Assembly (NCBI RefSeq): GCF_014287275.1 | Contig: NZ_JACONZ010000001.1 | Location: 558,001 to 622,000 of the forward strand | Length of the DNA stretch: 64,000 nt | Source: Anaerofilum hominis | Lineage (GTDB): Bacteria > Bacillota > Clostridia > Oscillospirales > Ruminococcaceae | Direction: 5' to 3' | Part shown: positions 52,568 to 61,872 of the stretch, piece by piece | Numbering within the stretch: the stretch's first letter is position 1 | How the letters are laid out: each line of letters starts with the position of its first letter | Position numbers and translations under genes: made by a program | The notes under the pieces: model-generated | What the model was told of the DNA's origin: nothing | Seen by the model: only the letters and a program-made list of their open reading frames with translations | Database searches by the model: none

Positions 52568-53362
52568 TCAGCAGCGGTCCCCCGCCCCGCCTTTCCGCTG
52601 TACCATCCGGGACGCCGCCAGCAGAAAACGATGCGTGGACGCCTCTATCACGCCCTCTTGTTCCAGCAGCTCCTGCGCCCTGCACAGGCCCGCCCAGCAG
52701 CGCTCGACAGAAAAGCCCGGAAATTCCCACGGGATGACCCGGGCAAACCACACCAGCGCGCCGACGCTGTAGAACCTGATCCTGGGAAACGCCTCCCGCG
52801 CCTGCAGGATCTCAAAGCCCGCGTCCTCAAATCTTCTGCAGGCTTTTTCCAGATACTGCTCCGGGTAGGGCGGCCGGGTGCCGGGCAGCAGCAGTTCGAC
52901 CAGGCCCCGGTCGTTCTCCGCCCCCACCTGCTGCGTGACAAAGACTCCCCCCGGTCTCAAAACGCGGGCCAGCTCTCCGGCGTCAAAGCTGCCGTGCCGG
53001 TTGATCACGATATCGAACGCGCCGTCCCCGAACGGCAGACGGCGCACGTCTGCGGCCTCGCGGAAATCGATCCCATGCGGCGGCAGGACCGACCGGCACA
53101 GGGCGACGTTGGGCGGATACCCCTCTGTCGCGCTGGTGTTTTCACCGGGATGGCCCAGGCCCAGCAAAAACTCTCCGCCCCCCGTATCCATGTCCAGCAA
53201 GCGGAGCTCCGGCGACAGGTAACTGCGCACGACCGCCTCGTAATCCCACGGGATGTCTTCGCCCTCCTCGTACTGCCCCTCGATATGGGAAAAATCCCAT
53301 CCGCGGATATGGGCGTCGCGCTCTTCCCTAAGCCACTGCGCTTTCAACGCTTCCAGGTCCAT
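52568..53362 (-). CDS. SAM-dependent class I methyltransferase
   Basis: A 264-residue methyltransferase with a SAM-binding motif LLDMDTGGGEFLLGLG (motif I, about 75-90), ADVRRLPFGDGAFDIVINRH and LARVLRPGGVFVTQQVG. The fold resembles small-molecule or rRNA methyltransferases; the substrate is unclear. The start at 53362 has AGGAGG upstream; the in-frame extension before it is not supported. It appears monocistronic. Confidence 0.85.
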   Translation of the reverse strand: MDLEALKAQWLREERDAHIRGWDFSHIEGQYEEGEDIPWDYEAVVRSYLSPELRLLDMDTGGGEFLLGLGHPGENTSATEGYPPNVALCRSVLPPHGIDFREAADVRRLPFGDGAFDIVINRHGSFDAGELARVLRPGGVFVTQQVGAENDRGLVELLLPGTRPPYPEQYLEKACRRFEDAGFEILQAREAFPRIRFYSVGALVWFARVIPWEFPGFSVERCWAGLCRAQELLEQEGVIEASTHRFLLAASRMVQRKGGAGDRC

Positions 53363-53495
53363 ATCGGCCGCCTCCTTTTTGCCGCCCGGTCTCAGGTCTT
53401 CCACCCGGCTGATGACCGTTCCATTGAATTTCTTTTGAGCCGCAGAGGAGCCGCAGAGCGTTTTGGGGCCGCCGGGTCGGCAGAAGCGTGAGATC

Positions 53496-53529
53496 AAAAA
53501 ACAGCCTCCGCTCTGCAGAGGCTGTTTTC
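53496..53529. terminator. Terminator after the phosphate transporter
   Basis: AAAACAGCCTC pairs with GAGGCTGTTTT around CGCTCTGCA, with a TTTTTTG tail on the minus strand; usable in both directions. Confidence 0.85.
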
Positions 53530-53678
53530 ATTTGTCCAAAAATCAAGACTGATCTGTGCCGGCCACCCCGCGCCCGCCGCGGCTGCGCCGCCGGAAACCC
53601 CGGAAAGCGCTCTTCCCCGCCGCCGCCTGTGCGGCTCCCGGCGGGGGAAACGCGGCGTTTCCGTCGGTTCTCAGCGCT

Positions 53679-55457
53679 TCAGCCCTCTTCCCGGATGGGG
53701 GAGAGATATTTCAGCTCATAGCTCTGCAGGCGGTCGTTGTAATCCTCCACATAGCCGTCATGCAGCTTGCGGCGCATCTCGTGCGCGTCGAACTGGCCGT
53801 CCTCCGCCTCGTTGCCGATCACCCGCGCGGCAATGTTGGAGCAGTGGTCCGCAATGCGCTCCAGGTTGGTGAGCACCTCCAGATAGACCACGCCGCTTTG
53901 AATGGCGCACTGGCCGTTCTGCAGCCGCTCGATATGCCGGTTGTGCAGCAGGTCGCAGATGCTGTCGATCGTCTCCTCCAGCGGCTCCACACTGGCGGCC
54001 AGGGCCGCGTCGTTGTGGCGGAAGCTGCGCTCGGCCAGGTGGATGATCTCCTTGATCGCGCCGTCCAGCACGTTCAGCTCGCGCCGGGCGGAGTCTGAAA
54101 AGCTGATCTCTTTGTCAAAGATCTCGCCGCTGCGCTCCACCACGTTGATGCTGTAGTCACCGATGCGCTCAAACTCCGTGATGTACGCCAGCAGGTCGGA
54201 GACGTTGCGGCTCTCGGTCTCGGACAGCTCGCGGTCGGCGATCTTGACCAGATAATTGCCGATATAATATTCCAGCTTGTCCACCACGTCCTCGCGGGCG
54301 TTGACCTGGGCAATGGCCTCCAGGTCGTGGCTGTACAGCAGGGGGATGGCCGCCTCATAGTTGAGGCGCGCGTTGTGCGCCATCTTCTCCACCGCGCCGC
54401 GCGCCTGCTGGATGGCCACGGAGGGCGAGCCGAACAGGCGCTCGTCCAGCACCGGCATATCGTTGTCCATCGTCTCGTCGCCCTTGTCCGGGATGGTAAG
54501 GGTGGCAAGCCTTGCCAGCAGCTTGGTGAAGGGGATGAAAAACAGGGTGGTGACCACGTTGAAGAAGGTGTGGAAGTTCGCGATGTCGCCGCGGTTCATC
54601 ACGCCCTCCCAGAAAGGCAGACCCACCGTGTATTTTATGCCGTAAAGCACCGCCATAAAGACAAAGGTGCCGATGAGGTTGAAGTAAAGATGGACAAAGG
54701 CCGCCCTCTTTGCCCCCTTTGAGGCGCCGATAGAGGCGATGAGCGGGGTGGAGCAGGTGCCGATATTCTGGCCCAGAATGATGGGGATCGCGCTGCCCCA
54801 GGTGACCACGCCGGTAGTGGAAAGCGCCTGCAGGATGCCCACCGACGCCGACGAGCTCTGGATGGCGATGGTGACCAGAGCGCCCGCGATGATGCCGAGG
54901 ATCGGATTTTCCAGGCTGGCGAACAGCTGGAGGAAGAGCGGGCTGTCCTTCAGCGGCGCCACCGAGGTCTCCATGGTGAACATGCCGGTGAACAGGATAC
55001 CGAAGCCAATGAGGATCTGCCCGATGTTGCGCTTGGAGGGGGTCTTCAAAAAGACGAACAGGATAGCCCCCACAAACGCGAACACCGGCGCGATGGTGGT
55101 GGGCTTGAGCAGCTGCAGAAAGATGCTGTCGCCGCCCAGATCCGCCAGACGGATGATCTGGCCGGTGACGGTGGTGCCGATGTTGGCGCCCATGATGACG
55201 CCGATGGCCTGCGGCAGCCGCATGATGCCCGAGTTGACCAGGCCGATGACGATGACGGTCGTCGCCGCAGAGGATTGGATCAGGCCCGTCAGCACTGCGC
55301 CGGAGATCACCGCCATGACGGTGGTGGAAGTCAGCTTTTTCAGGATGACCTCCATTTTGCCGCCTGCGAGCTTTTCGAGGCCGGAGCCCATGATGCTCAT
55401 TCCATAGAGAAAAAGGGCAATGCCGCCGGCCAGTGAAATAACGGAAAAAATATCCAT
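53679..55457 (-). CDS. Na+/phosphate symporter with C-terminal PhoU domain
   Basis: A 592-residue NptA/YjbB-type transporter. Two inverted NptA repeats carry the signature GLIQSSAATTVIVIGLV and IAIQSSSASVGILQALS, plus GANIGTTVTGQ and GQNIGTCSTPLIAS, in about nine membrane helices (residues 1-330). The C-terminal 200 residues form a PhoU-like helical domain (LAYITEFERIGDYSINVVER; LEVLTNLERIADHCSNIAAR) that probably gates uptake. The start at 55457 is chosen for GGGGGATTCG upstream and for beginning at the first hydrophobic helix. Confidence 0.94.
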   Translation of the reverse strand: MDIFSVISLAGGIALFLYGMSIMGSGLEKLAGGKMEVILKKLTSTTVMAVISGAVLTGLIQSSAATTVIVIGLVNSGIMRLPQAIGVIMGANIGTTVTGQIIRLADLGGDSIFLQLLKPTTIAPVFAFVGAILFVFLKTPSKRNIGQILIGFGILFTGMFTMETSVAPLKDSPLFLQLFASLENPILGIIAGALVTIAIQSSSASVGILQALSTTGVVTWGSAIPIILGQNIGTCSTPLIASIGASKGAKRAAFVHLYFNLIGTFVFMAVLYGIKYTVGLPFWEGVMNRGDIANFHTFFNVVTTLFFIPFTKLLARLATLTIPDKGDETMDNDMPVLDERLFGSPSVAIQQARGAVEKMAHNARLNYEAAIPLLYSHDLEAIAQVNAREDVVDKLEYYIGNYLVKIADRELSETESRNVSDLLAYITEFERIGDYSINVVERSGEIFDKEISFSDSARRELNVLDGAIKEIIHLAERSFRHNDAALAASVEPLEETIDSICDLLHNRHIERLQNGQCAIQSGVVYLEVLTNLERIADHCSNIAARVIGNEAEDGQFDAHEMRRKLHDGYVEDYNDRLQSYELKYLSPIREEG

Positions 55458-55625
55458 CGAATCCCCCGCTGTCGTCTGTTTTTTTCTGTTGTGCTCTGCC
55501 GGTGCGGAACTTGACGCCTCCTGTCGGGGCGTGTCAAAATCCACAGGCAAAATCAGTATAGCATCATTTGGTAAGGAAATGGTATAGTTTTTGTAATGGT
55601 GTCATTAAAAAACGTAATGATGCAC

Positions 55626-55673
55626 AAAAAAAAGAGACGCTTTCAGGCGGTTTGCCCAAAAGCGTTCTCTTTG
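55626..55673 (-). terminator. Terminator after the NusG-II gene
   Basis: Minus-strand AAGAGAACGCTTT pairs with AAAGCGTCTCTT (one bulge), followed by TTTTTTTT. Confidence 0.82.
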
Positions 55674-55684
55674 CCGCGTCCTTT

Positions 55685-56029
55685 TCAACCGTAAATGTTT
55701 ACCGCCACCCCCGCAGGCATGCAGATGGCATATTCCCCCTCGCTGCCGATAAACCCGAACCCCTCGCAAAGGTGGTCGGGGCACTGGGAATCGATGAACC
55801 GGATCTTCCCATCTTTCACTTCCAGGGTGACGGGCAGAGCGGCGTTTTCGATGTGATAGATCTCGTCCCGGGACAGGTCGATCTCCCAGGCCCCGCCGCC
55901 GTCCACCGTGACGGTGGCTTTTGCCCCCGCGCCGCGGGTCAGATAGAACAAGCCGATGGCCGCAGCCAGGGCCAGCAAAACAAAAAGCACGATGAGATCG
56001 CGTTTTTTAAAAAATTTTCCTTTTTCCAT
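55685..56029 (-). CDS. NusG domain II-containing membrane protein
   Basis: A 114-residue protein with one N-terminal membrane helix (KKRDLIVLFVLLALAAAIGL) and an extracytoplasmic NusG_II domain (VTVDGGGAWEIDLSRDEIYH; LEVKDGKIRFIDSQCPDHLC; GEYAICMPAGVAVNI). The function of such proteins is unknown; they often neighbour electron-transport or transporter genes in Firmicutes, which is not the case here. Start 56029 has AGGAG 14 bases upstream, and the mRNA leader would be over 300 bases. Confidence 0.9.
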   Translation of the reverse strand: MEKGKFFKKRDLIVLFVLLALAAAIGLFYLTRGAGAKATVTVDGGGAWEIDLSRDEIYHIENAALPVTLEVKDGKIRFIDSQCPDHLCEGFGFIGSEGEYAICMPAGVAVNIYG

Positions 56030-56348
56030 ACCGTTTTTTCTGCTCCTTTTCTTATCCGCCGCCCCGGGCGGCCCAGGCTGGCAAAAACGCCGCCGGGCCG
56101 CAAAAACACGCCCGTGCCCGGCTTGCAGCGGCCCGGCTCCCACGGCGCGGGCCGCTTTTTTCCGTGATCTCGGCAACGCGGCTTCCCGCTTTTGGTTCCC
56201 GTCTCTGCGGGCCCGCGGCGCCGGGGCCCGCATCCCGCGAACGCCAAGTGCCAAACGGCATCGCGTCCGCGCAGGGGCGCCCGCCCTGCGCGCGGGGGCG
56301 GGCGGCAAAAGCGTCGGGGCTCGGCTTCGCCGCGGCCGCTTTGCGCTT

Positions 56349-56357
56349 ATTATACCA
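56349..56357 (-). promoter_or_regulatory. Promoter of the NusG-II gene
   Basis: Minus-strand extended -10 TGGTATAAT (TATAAT at 56354-56349), implying a leader of about 310 bases. The GC-rich leader 56030-56340 shows no named structure. Confidence 0.55.
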
Positions 56358-56430
56358 CAGACGCCTCGTTTCTGTCTGCCGGCGCGGCTTTTCCCCCGGG
56401 CGCGCCGCTGTTTTAAATGCGCGCTTAAAA

Positions 56431-56439
56431 TGGTATAAT
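56431..56439 (+). promoter_or_regulatory. Promoter of the PepV-like gene
   Basis: Extended -10 TGGTATAAT (TATAAT at 56434-56439), a weak TTTTAA 17 bases further up, 47 bases before the start. Confidence 0.65.
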
Positions 56440-56485
56440 GGAACACGAACAAAATACGGGCGAGAGCCCAACCGGGAGGCATAAA

Positions 56486-57874
56486 ATGGATTTTTCACAA
56501 CTCAGGGCAGAGGCGGAACGATTCGCCGCGCGCCATGAACAGGAGATCGTGTCCGACATCGCCCGTCTGGTCGCCGTCAAAAGCGTGCGGGGCACCCCGG
56601 AGCCCGGGGCCCCCTTTGGCCCCGGCCCCCGCGCCGCGCTGAGAGAGGGGCTCGCCCTGGCGGCCGAGAGAGGGCTTGCGGCCGAGGATCTTGAAGTGAT
56701 GGGGCGCGCTTTTGTGCCCGGCACCGGCACAAAAACGGTGGGGATGATCGCCCATCTGGACGTGGTGCCGGAGGGCAGCGGCTGGGACACCGACCCCTAT
56801 CTTCTCACCGAGCGGGAGGGCTGGCTGCTGGGCCGCGGGGTGGCGGACGACAAGGGACCGGCGGTGCTGGCGCTCTGGGCCGCAAAATTTTTTGCCGACC
56901 TGCCCCAGCGGCCGCGCCACGGGATCGAGGTGCTGCTGGGCACGGCCGAAGAGACCGGTATGGAGGACCTGAGCAGTTATCTGGCCTCCCACCCGGCGCC
57001 CGACTTCGCCTTTACGCCGGACGCGGCTTTCCCGGTCTGCAACGGGGAAAAGGGCGGCTTTGGCGGCGAGTTCGTCAGCGGGCCGCTGGACGGGGTGCTG
57101 CGGGACTTTGAGGGCGGTCTGGCCGCCAACGTGGTACCCGACCACGCCTTTGCCGTGGTCGCGCTGCCCGCCGAAAAGTTGCCCGCCGCAGAGGGGATCA
57201 CCGTGACCGCCGTTTCCGGCGGGGCGCGCCTCGAAGCCACCGGCATCGCCGCCCACGCCTCGGCGCCGGAGGGCTCTCGCTCCGCCATCGGCATGATCGC
57301 CTCCTATCTGCTGGAAAATCAGCTCGCCGCGGGAAAAGAACGCGCCGCGCTGGAGCTGATCCGCGATCTGGCGATCTCCTGCGACGGCGCGCTGCTGGGC
57401 ATCGCCGCGCGGGACGACGTCTTTACCCCGCTCACCATCATCGGCGGCCAGATCCGCATGGAGGACGGCGCCCTGATCCAAAACCTCGACTGCCGTTACC
57501 CCACCTCCATCACCGGGGACGAGATCACCGAGCGGCTCAGCCAGCGCGCGGCCGCCGCGGGCATGGTCCTGCGCGGTGTGCGTGTCAACCCGCCCTTTTA
57601 CATCGCGCCGGACGCGCCCCCCATTTTGGCCCTGCGCAGCACCTATCACGACCTCACCGGCAAAAGCGACGCCCCGTTCACCATGGGCGGCGGCACCTAT
57701 GCCCGCCATCTGCCCTGCGCCGTGAGCTTCGGTGTGGAGGAGGAAGGGCTCGAGCACCCGCCCTTTGTGGGGCGGATCCACGGGGCCAACGAGGGTTTCC
57801 CCCGCAAAAAGCTGCTGGACGGCCTTGTCATCTTTATCTGCGCGCTGGGCCGCCTGATGGAGATCGACCTTTAA
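56486..57874 (+). CDS. M20 family dipeptidase (PepV-like)
   Basis: A 462-residue zinc metallopeptidase. Metal and catalytic motifs are MIAHLDVVPEGSGWDTDPY, LLGRGVADDKGPAVLALWA, GTAEETGMEDLSSYL, AHASAPEGSRSAIG in the lid and GGGTYARHLPCAVSFG near the end. This matches PepV/Sapep dipeptidases that finish peptide degradation in the cytoplasm; length is normal. The start at 56486 follows GGGAGG. It is a single-gene unit with its own promoter and terminator. Confidence 0.94.
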   Translation: MDFSQLRAEAERFAARHEQEIVSDIARLVAVKSVRGTPEPGAPFGPGPRAALREGLALAAERGLAAEDLEVMGRAFVPGTGTKTVGMIAHLDVVPEGSGWDTDPYLLTEREGWLLGRGVADDKGPAVLALWAAKFFADLPQRPRHGIEVLLGTAEETGMEDLSSYLASHPAPDFAFTPDAAFPVCNGEKGGFGGEFVSGPLDGVLRDFEGGLAANVVPDHAFAVVALPAEKLPAAEGITVTAVSGGARLEATGIAAHASAPEGSRSAIGMIASYLLENQLAAGKERAALELIRDLAISCDGALLGIAARDDVFTPLTIIGGQIRMEDGALIQNLDCRYPTSITGDEITERLSQRAAAAGMVLRGVRVNPPFYIAPDAPPILALRSTYHDLTGKSDAPFTMGGGTYARHLPCAVSFGVEEEGLEHPPFVGRIHGANEGFPRKKLLDGLVIFICALGRLMEIDL

Positions 57875-57890
57875 TTTTTACATCCCGCCG

Positions 57891-57918
57891 CCGGGGCCGC
57901 TGTGCCCCGGTTTTTTTT
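57891..57918 (+). terminator. Terminator after the PepV-like gene
   Basis: CCGGGGC and GCCCCGG pair around CGCTGT, followed by eight Ts. Confidence 0.92.
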
Positions 57919-57919
57919 G

Positions 57920-57960
57920 TTGACAAATATAATAAATATTATATAATATATATTATATTA
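57920..57960 (+). promoter_or_regulatory. Promoter and AT-rich operator of TetR-flavodoxin
   Basis: TTGACA (57920-57925), 16-base spacer, TATAAT (57942-57947). The surrounding AATATAATAAATATTATAT-type sequence is strongly palindromic and the likely TetR binding site. Confidence 0.75.
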
Positions 57961-57981
57961 ATTGAAACGGGAGGAATTCCA

Positions 57982-58554
57982 ATGCCGAAACAGCGTATCA
58001 CCGGCGAGCTGCTGCTGGACGCCGCTTTTGAGCTGGTGCGCGCCGACGGGTACGAGCGTCTGTCGGTGCAGCGCGTGGCTGCGGCCGCCGGGTGCTCGGT
58101 GCAGCCGGTCTACAGCTATTTTAAAAATATGGAGGCGCTGCGCGAGGATCTTTTTTTGCGGGCGGACGCTTTTTATCGCAGCTTTGTCGCGGCGCAGCTG
58201 GAGGAGGATCCCTCTTTCCGCGCCCGGGGGTGGGCGCAGGTCCTCTTTGCCCGGCAGGAGCCCCAGCTCTTCCGGCTGCTGTTCCTCTCCGACCTGCGGC
58301 GGCACCGGGACCTGGCCGCCCTTTACCGCGAGCGCGCCGACCCCGCGGCGGCGCGGGCCGCGGCCGCACAGACCGGCCTGCCGCCGGCGGCTGCCCGGCG
58401 GCTGCACCTGCAGATGCTGGTATACACCCAGGGGCTTTGCTCGATGCTGGTCTCCGGCGCTGTGGAGATCAGCGACCAAGAGGCCCGCCGGATGATGGAC
58501 GACGCCTTTGCGGCGCTCTGCGCGCAGGCCGTCCCCATGGAGGAAACGAGATGA
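57982..58554 (+). CDS. TetR family transcriptional regulator
   Basis: A 190-residue repressor with N-terminal helix-turn-helix (ITGELLLDAAFELVRADGYE; VAAAAGCSVQPVYSYFKNME) and a divergent ligand-binding C-terminal domain. GGGAGG lies 10 bases before the ATG. Its stop overlaps the flavodoxin start (ATGA), so it probably controls that gene. Confidence 0.92.
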   Translation: MPKQRITGELLLDAAFELVRADGYERLSVQRVAAAAGCSVQPVYSYFKNMEALREDLFLRADAFYRSFVAAQLEEDPSFRARGWAQVLFARQEPQLFRLLFLSDLRRHRDLAALYRERADPAAARAAAAQTGLPPAAARRLHLQMLVYTQGLCSMLVSGAVEISDQEARRMMDDAFAALCAQAVPMEETR

Positions 58555-59117
58555 AACACATTCTGGTCGTCTATGCGTCCCATTACGGGGCCACGCGTCG
58601 GTATGCCGCCTGCATTGCAAAGGCGCTGCACGCCCGGCTGGCGGAGGCCCGGGACGCAGCCCCGCTGCTGGCCGGGGCGGACGTTGTCGTCTGGGGCGGC
58701 GGGCTTTATGCCGGCGGGGTCAACGGCGCGAAGCTGCTGGCCAAAAACGCCGAAAAGCTGCGCGGCAAGCGCCTTATCTTTTTCACCTGCGGCCTTGCCG
58801 ATCCCGAAGAGCCCGCCGATCTGCCCGCATTGCAGCAGACCGCACAGCGCGCCCTGCCCGCCGCGCTGCGCGAAAACGCGGCGGTGTTCCACCTCAGGGG
58901 CGCAATGGACTATGCCGCCCTCTCGCCGCTGCACCGCCTGATGATGGGGATGATGAAGCGGATGATAGAGCGCAAGGGTGACGCCCAGACCGGGGAGGAC
59001 CGGCAATTTTTGGACACCTACGGCAAAAAAGTGGATTTTGTCGATCTCTCTGCGGCGGGGCCCCTTGCCGCGCTTCTGCGGGCCGCGGCCGGGGACGCTG
59101 CGGGGGAAATCCGCTGA
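58551..59117 (+). CDS. Flavodoxin domain protein (HemG-like fold)
   Basis: A 188-residue FMN-binding protein starting MKHILVVYASHYGATRRYAA (phosphate loop S-H-Y-G-A-T), then ADVVVWGGGLYAGGVNGAKL and KRLIFFTCGLADPEEP. This is the Flavodoxin_5 type seen in HemG-like protoporphyrinogen oxidases and related oxidoreductases; haem genes are absent here, so the role is open. It is coupled to the TetR gene upstream. Confidence 0.87.
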   Translation: MKHILVVYASHYGATRRYAACIAKALHARLAEARDAAPLLAGADVVVWGGGLYAGGVNGAKLLAKNAEKLRGKRLIFFTCGLADPEEPADLPALQQTAQRALPAALRENAAVFHLRGAMDYAALSPLHRLMMGMMKRMIERKGDAQTGEDRQFLDTYGKKVDFVDLSAAGPLAALLRAAAGDAAGEIR

Positions 59118-59264
59118 CCTCCCCGCAGCGCTGCGAGCGCGGGGGGACAAAGCGCGCGGCCGAAAAAGACCGCCGCGCGCGGCTTTTCTGACTGCGCGGC
59201 CGGCGTCGGGCTCCCGCCCCCTGCGGCGCGCCCCTTTCAAAGGCCATCCGCCGGCGGGCGCATA

Positions 59265-59317
59265 AAAAGGACAGGGCGCGGCTTCCTGGAAACAGCGAAG
59301 CCGCGCCCTGTCCTTTT
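59265..59317. terminator. Long bidirectional terminator
   Basis: A perfect 21-bp stem (59265-59285 with 59297-59317) containing AAAAGGACAGGGCGCGGC, flanked by A and T runs; it separates the converging flavodoxin and DUF885 genes. Confidence 0.9.
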
Positions 59318-59336
59318 GTGTGATCTTCCCCTGCGC

Positions 59337-61124
59337 CTATGCCGCGTTCCGGCGCGCCGGGGCCAGGCTCTCCACCCAGGCGTCCACCTGCGTCTGGATC
59401 AGGGAGACCGGCGCGGGGCCGGTCTCCAGCAGCACGCGGTGGAACCCTGCCTCGGTGAACTTTTCTCCCAGCGCCTCCTGGGCTTCATCGTGCATATCCT
59501 GGAACAACTTCCCGTTTAAAAAATACTGCAGATAGTTGGTGGGCGTTTCCAGGTGGAGCGCAAACTGGCTGTCCAGGGCCGCCGGATCCGTCGAGAGATA
59601 GTTTTCGATGAATGCCGCGTACTGCTCCCGGTCCCAGCCGTCGTAATGGATACCGATATCCGACAGGGCGGTGACGTCGTTCACGATCTCGCGGTCTGTT
59701 TCCAGCACGGCGGCATAGCCTGCATCGCCGGTGGGCAGGTATTTGACGCTGTTGTGCTCGATATAGGTGGCCCATCCCTCGCTGTAGCCGTTGTAGTCGA
59801 TCATATACCGCACGGCGGGCAGGCCCAGCGATTTGAAGTAGCTGTGCTGATACATGTGGCCGGGATATCCCTCATGGGCCACAGTGGTAAACAGGCCGGG
59901 TTCAAACGCGCCGTTGATATAGATGACCTCCGCCTCGTCCCGGGGCGCGTCGATGCGGCCCTGCAGATACGCGGCCGGGGAGAAGTTGTCCCGCATGGAC
60001 TCGGCCACCGGCATCACGGTGTAGTTCAAATGGTCCAGGGCCGGATAGTCGGCGGCGCACTGGGCGCCCAGATAGTCGATCAGCTCCTCGGCGGAGGCGA
60101 AATCGCCGTAGTCGACCTCGAACGCATCCAAAAATTCGGCGGTGCGCTGGGGGTCCTGCTGGTACAGCAGCGCAAGCTGCCCGCGGAATGTCTGGATATC
60201 CTCCTCCAGCTTGCTCTCAAAGTAGTCCCGCACCTCCTCCACCGTCATATCCACGCCGGTCCTCACCTGCAGCAGGGCCTCGTAGTATTCCTTTCCCTGC
60301 GGCTGGTGGGCCAGGCCAAGGTCGGTGCTTTTGATCTCGATGCCGGCCAGCAGCTCGCCCAGGCGGCGGTAGGCGCTTTGAAATTCGCCCCGGATCAGGG
60401 CCTCGCTCCTCTCGCGGGCGGCTGCCTTTTCCTCTTCAGACAAAAAATCGGCCGCGTCGATCTCCTCGGCGATCGCCTCCACCAAAAAGCCCGCGTCCCC
60501 GGCGGCAAAGGTCTCGCACTGGCCGATCACCTCTTTCATGACGGTGGGGCCCATGCCCACCTCGCTCTCCTGCCGCTGCCGCTCCATGTCGGCGTATTTT
60601 TCAAAGGTCTCGCCGCTGGTCTCCATCAGGTGGTAAAAGCTGTCAAGGTCACGCTGGGTGCGGATCCTGTACTCCGCCAGCAGCATCGGCAGCTGCGCCT
60701 GAAAACCGATAAAGCTGCCCAGATAGCTGTTGTCCTGTTCATAAAACTGCTCGCCGATCTTCAAAGACCGCTGCAGATAATCGGTCAGGATGTCCAGTGT
60801 GAGGCGGGAGCTGTCGTCCAGCTTTTCGGCGTCAAACGCCGCCAGCTCTTCCAGCATCTCCTGCGTTTCCCGGTCGGCCTGGGCATAGTCCTCTCTGTCC
60901 GCAAAGGGCAGCTCCAGCAGCGCCGCGTCGTCAAAGCCGAAAGCCGCGGGATCCTCAAACAGATACTGGATACTGAGGTCGCTGCTGTCCATCATCCGGG
61001 CGGGCAGCGTCTCCAGATAGGCGTCGAACTGCTGCTGGGTCTGCTCTGCAGCCGGCGCCCCGCCGCAGGCCGCCAGCGAAACCGTCAGCACCAGCGCCAG
61101 GGCAAGGCTCAAAATGCGTTTCAT
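59337..61124 (-). CDS. DUF885 family lipoprotein (predicted metallopeptidase)
   Basis: A 595-residue exported protein. MKRILSLALALVLTVSLAAC is a lipoprotein signal with the cysteine at residue 20. The DUF885 signature TTVAHEGYPGHMYQH provides a zinc site near residue 415, with a following acidic region (YSEGWATYIEHN). The family is predicted to hold metal-dependent peptidases or carboxypeptidases; substrates are unknown. The start at 61124 follows GAGAGGA. It is followed by a strong terminator. Confidence 0.9.
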   Translation of the reverse strand: MKRILSLALALVLTVSLAACGGAPAAEQTQQQFDAYLETLPARMMDSSDLSIQYLFEDPAAFGFDDAALLELPFADREDYAQADRETQEMLEELAAFDAEKLDDSSRLTLDILTDYLQRSLKIGEQFYEQDNSYLGSFIGFQAQLPMLLAEYRIRTQRDLDSFYHLMETSGETFEKYADMERQRQESEVGMGPTVMKEVIGQCETFAAGDAGFLVEAIAEEIDAADFLSEEEKAAARERSEALIRGEFQSAYRRLGELLAGIEIKSTDLGLAHQPQGKEYYEALLQVRTGVDMTVEEVRDYFESKLEEDIQTFRGQLALLYQQDPQRTAEFLDAFEVDYGDFASAEELIDYLGAQCAADYPALDHLNYTVMPVAESMRDNFSPAAYLQGRIDAPRDEAEVIYINGAFEPGLFTTVAHEGYPGHMYQHSYFKSLGLPAVRYMIDYNGYSEGWATYIEHNSVKYLPTGDAGYAAVLETDREIVNDVTALSDIGIHYDGWDREQYAAFIENYLSTDPAALDSQFALHLETPTNYLQYFLNGKLFQDMHDEAQEALGEKFTEAGFHRVLLETGPAPVSLIQTQVDAWVESLAPARRNAA

Positions 61125-61199
61125 GTAGGTCCTCTCCTCTTTAAAAACAGACAAAAACGGCGCGCACCGGCGCCGTTTTTGCCCTTCTTTTCGTTTTTG

Positions 61200-61733
61200 T
61201 TATCTGCAGAACTTTTCAATGTAGGCGTCCAGACACTTTTGGATCACTCTTTTTGCTTCCTCGGCGCCGGCGACGTCGTTGACCACCGTTTCTTTTCCCT
61301 CCAGGCTCTTGTAGACGGTGAAAAAATGCCGCATCTCGCTGAACACATGGCCGGGCAGCTCGCTGATGTCGTGGTACTCGTTGTAGGTCGGGTCCTCAAA
61401 GGGGATGGCGATGATCTTTTCATCCATCTTGCCCGCATCCAGCATCGCCATCACCCCGATGGGATAGCAGCGCACCAGGCTAAGGGGGCGGATGTTCTCG
61501 CTGCACACCACCAGCACGTCCAGGGGGTCGCCGTCGTCCGCATAGGTGCGGGGGATCAGCCCATAGTTTGCCGGGTAATGGGTGGAAGTGTAAAGGATGC
61601 GGTCCAGGATGATATGGCCGGTCTCCTTGTCCAGTTCATATTTGTTTTTGGAACCCTTTTCGATCTCGATGACCGCGATAAAATCCTCCGGGTTGATGCG
61701 GGCGGGGCTGATATCATGCCAGATATTTGCCAT
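61200..61733 (-). CDS. ppa: Inorganic pyrophosphatase (family I)
   Basis: Hydrolyses pyrophosphate to drive biosynthesis. The 177-residue protein shows FIAVIEIEKGSKNKYELDKE, HYPANYGLIPRTYADDGDPL (the catalytic D-x-D-P-L-D metal cluster) and VRCYPIGVMAMLDAGKMDEK, as in soluble class I enzymes. The start at 61733 has GGAAAGGAAG upstream. A TATACT -10 lies at 61769-61764. Confidence 0.96.
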   Translation of the reverse strand: MANIWHDISPARINPEDFIAVIEIEKGSKNKYELDKETGHIILDRILYTSTHYPANYGLIPRTYADDGDPLDVLVVCSENIRPLSLVRCYPIGVMAMLDAGKMDEKIIAIPFEDPTYNEYHDISELPGHVFSEMRHFFTVYKSLEGKETVVNDVAGAEEAKRVIQKCLDAYIEKFCR

Positions 61734-61872
61734 AAAGCTTCCCTTCCTTTCCTGTACCCCATCAGTATAACATGAAGCTGCCGCGGAAGGAAGTTTTTTC
61801 CGCCCCCGCCGGCCCAAACGCACAGGGCGCCGGCCGGAGGCGCGGCGCGCCCTCAAAAGCGGCGTCCGGCCC

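Noticed and set aside
53679..55457. Separate phoU gene
   Set aside because: The PhoU-like helices are in one continuous frame with the transporter; this fusion is normal for NptA proteins.
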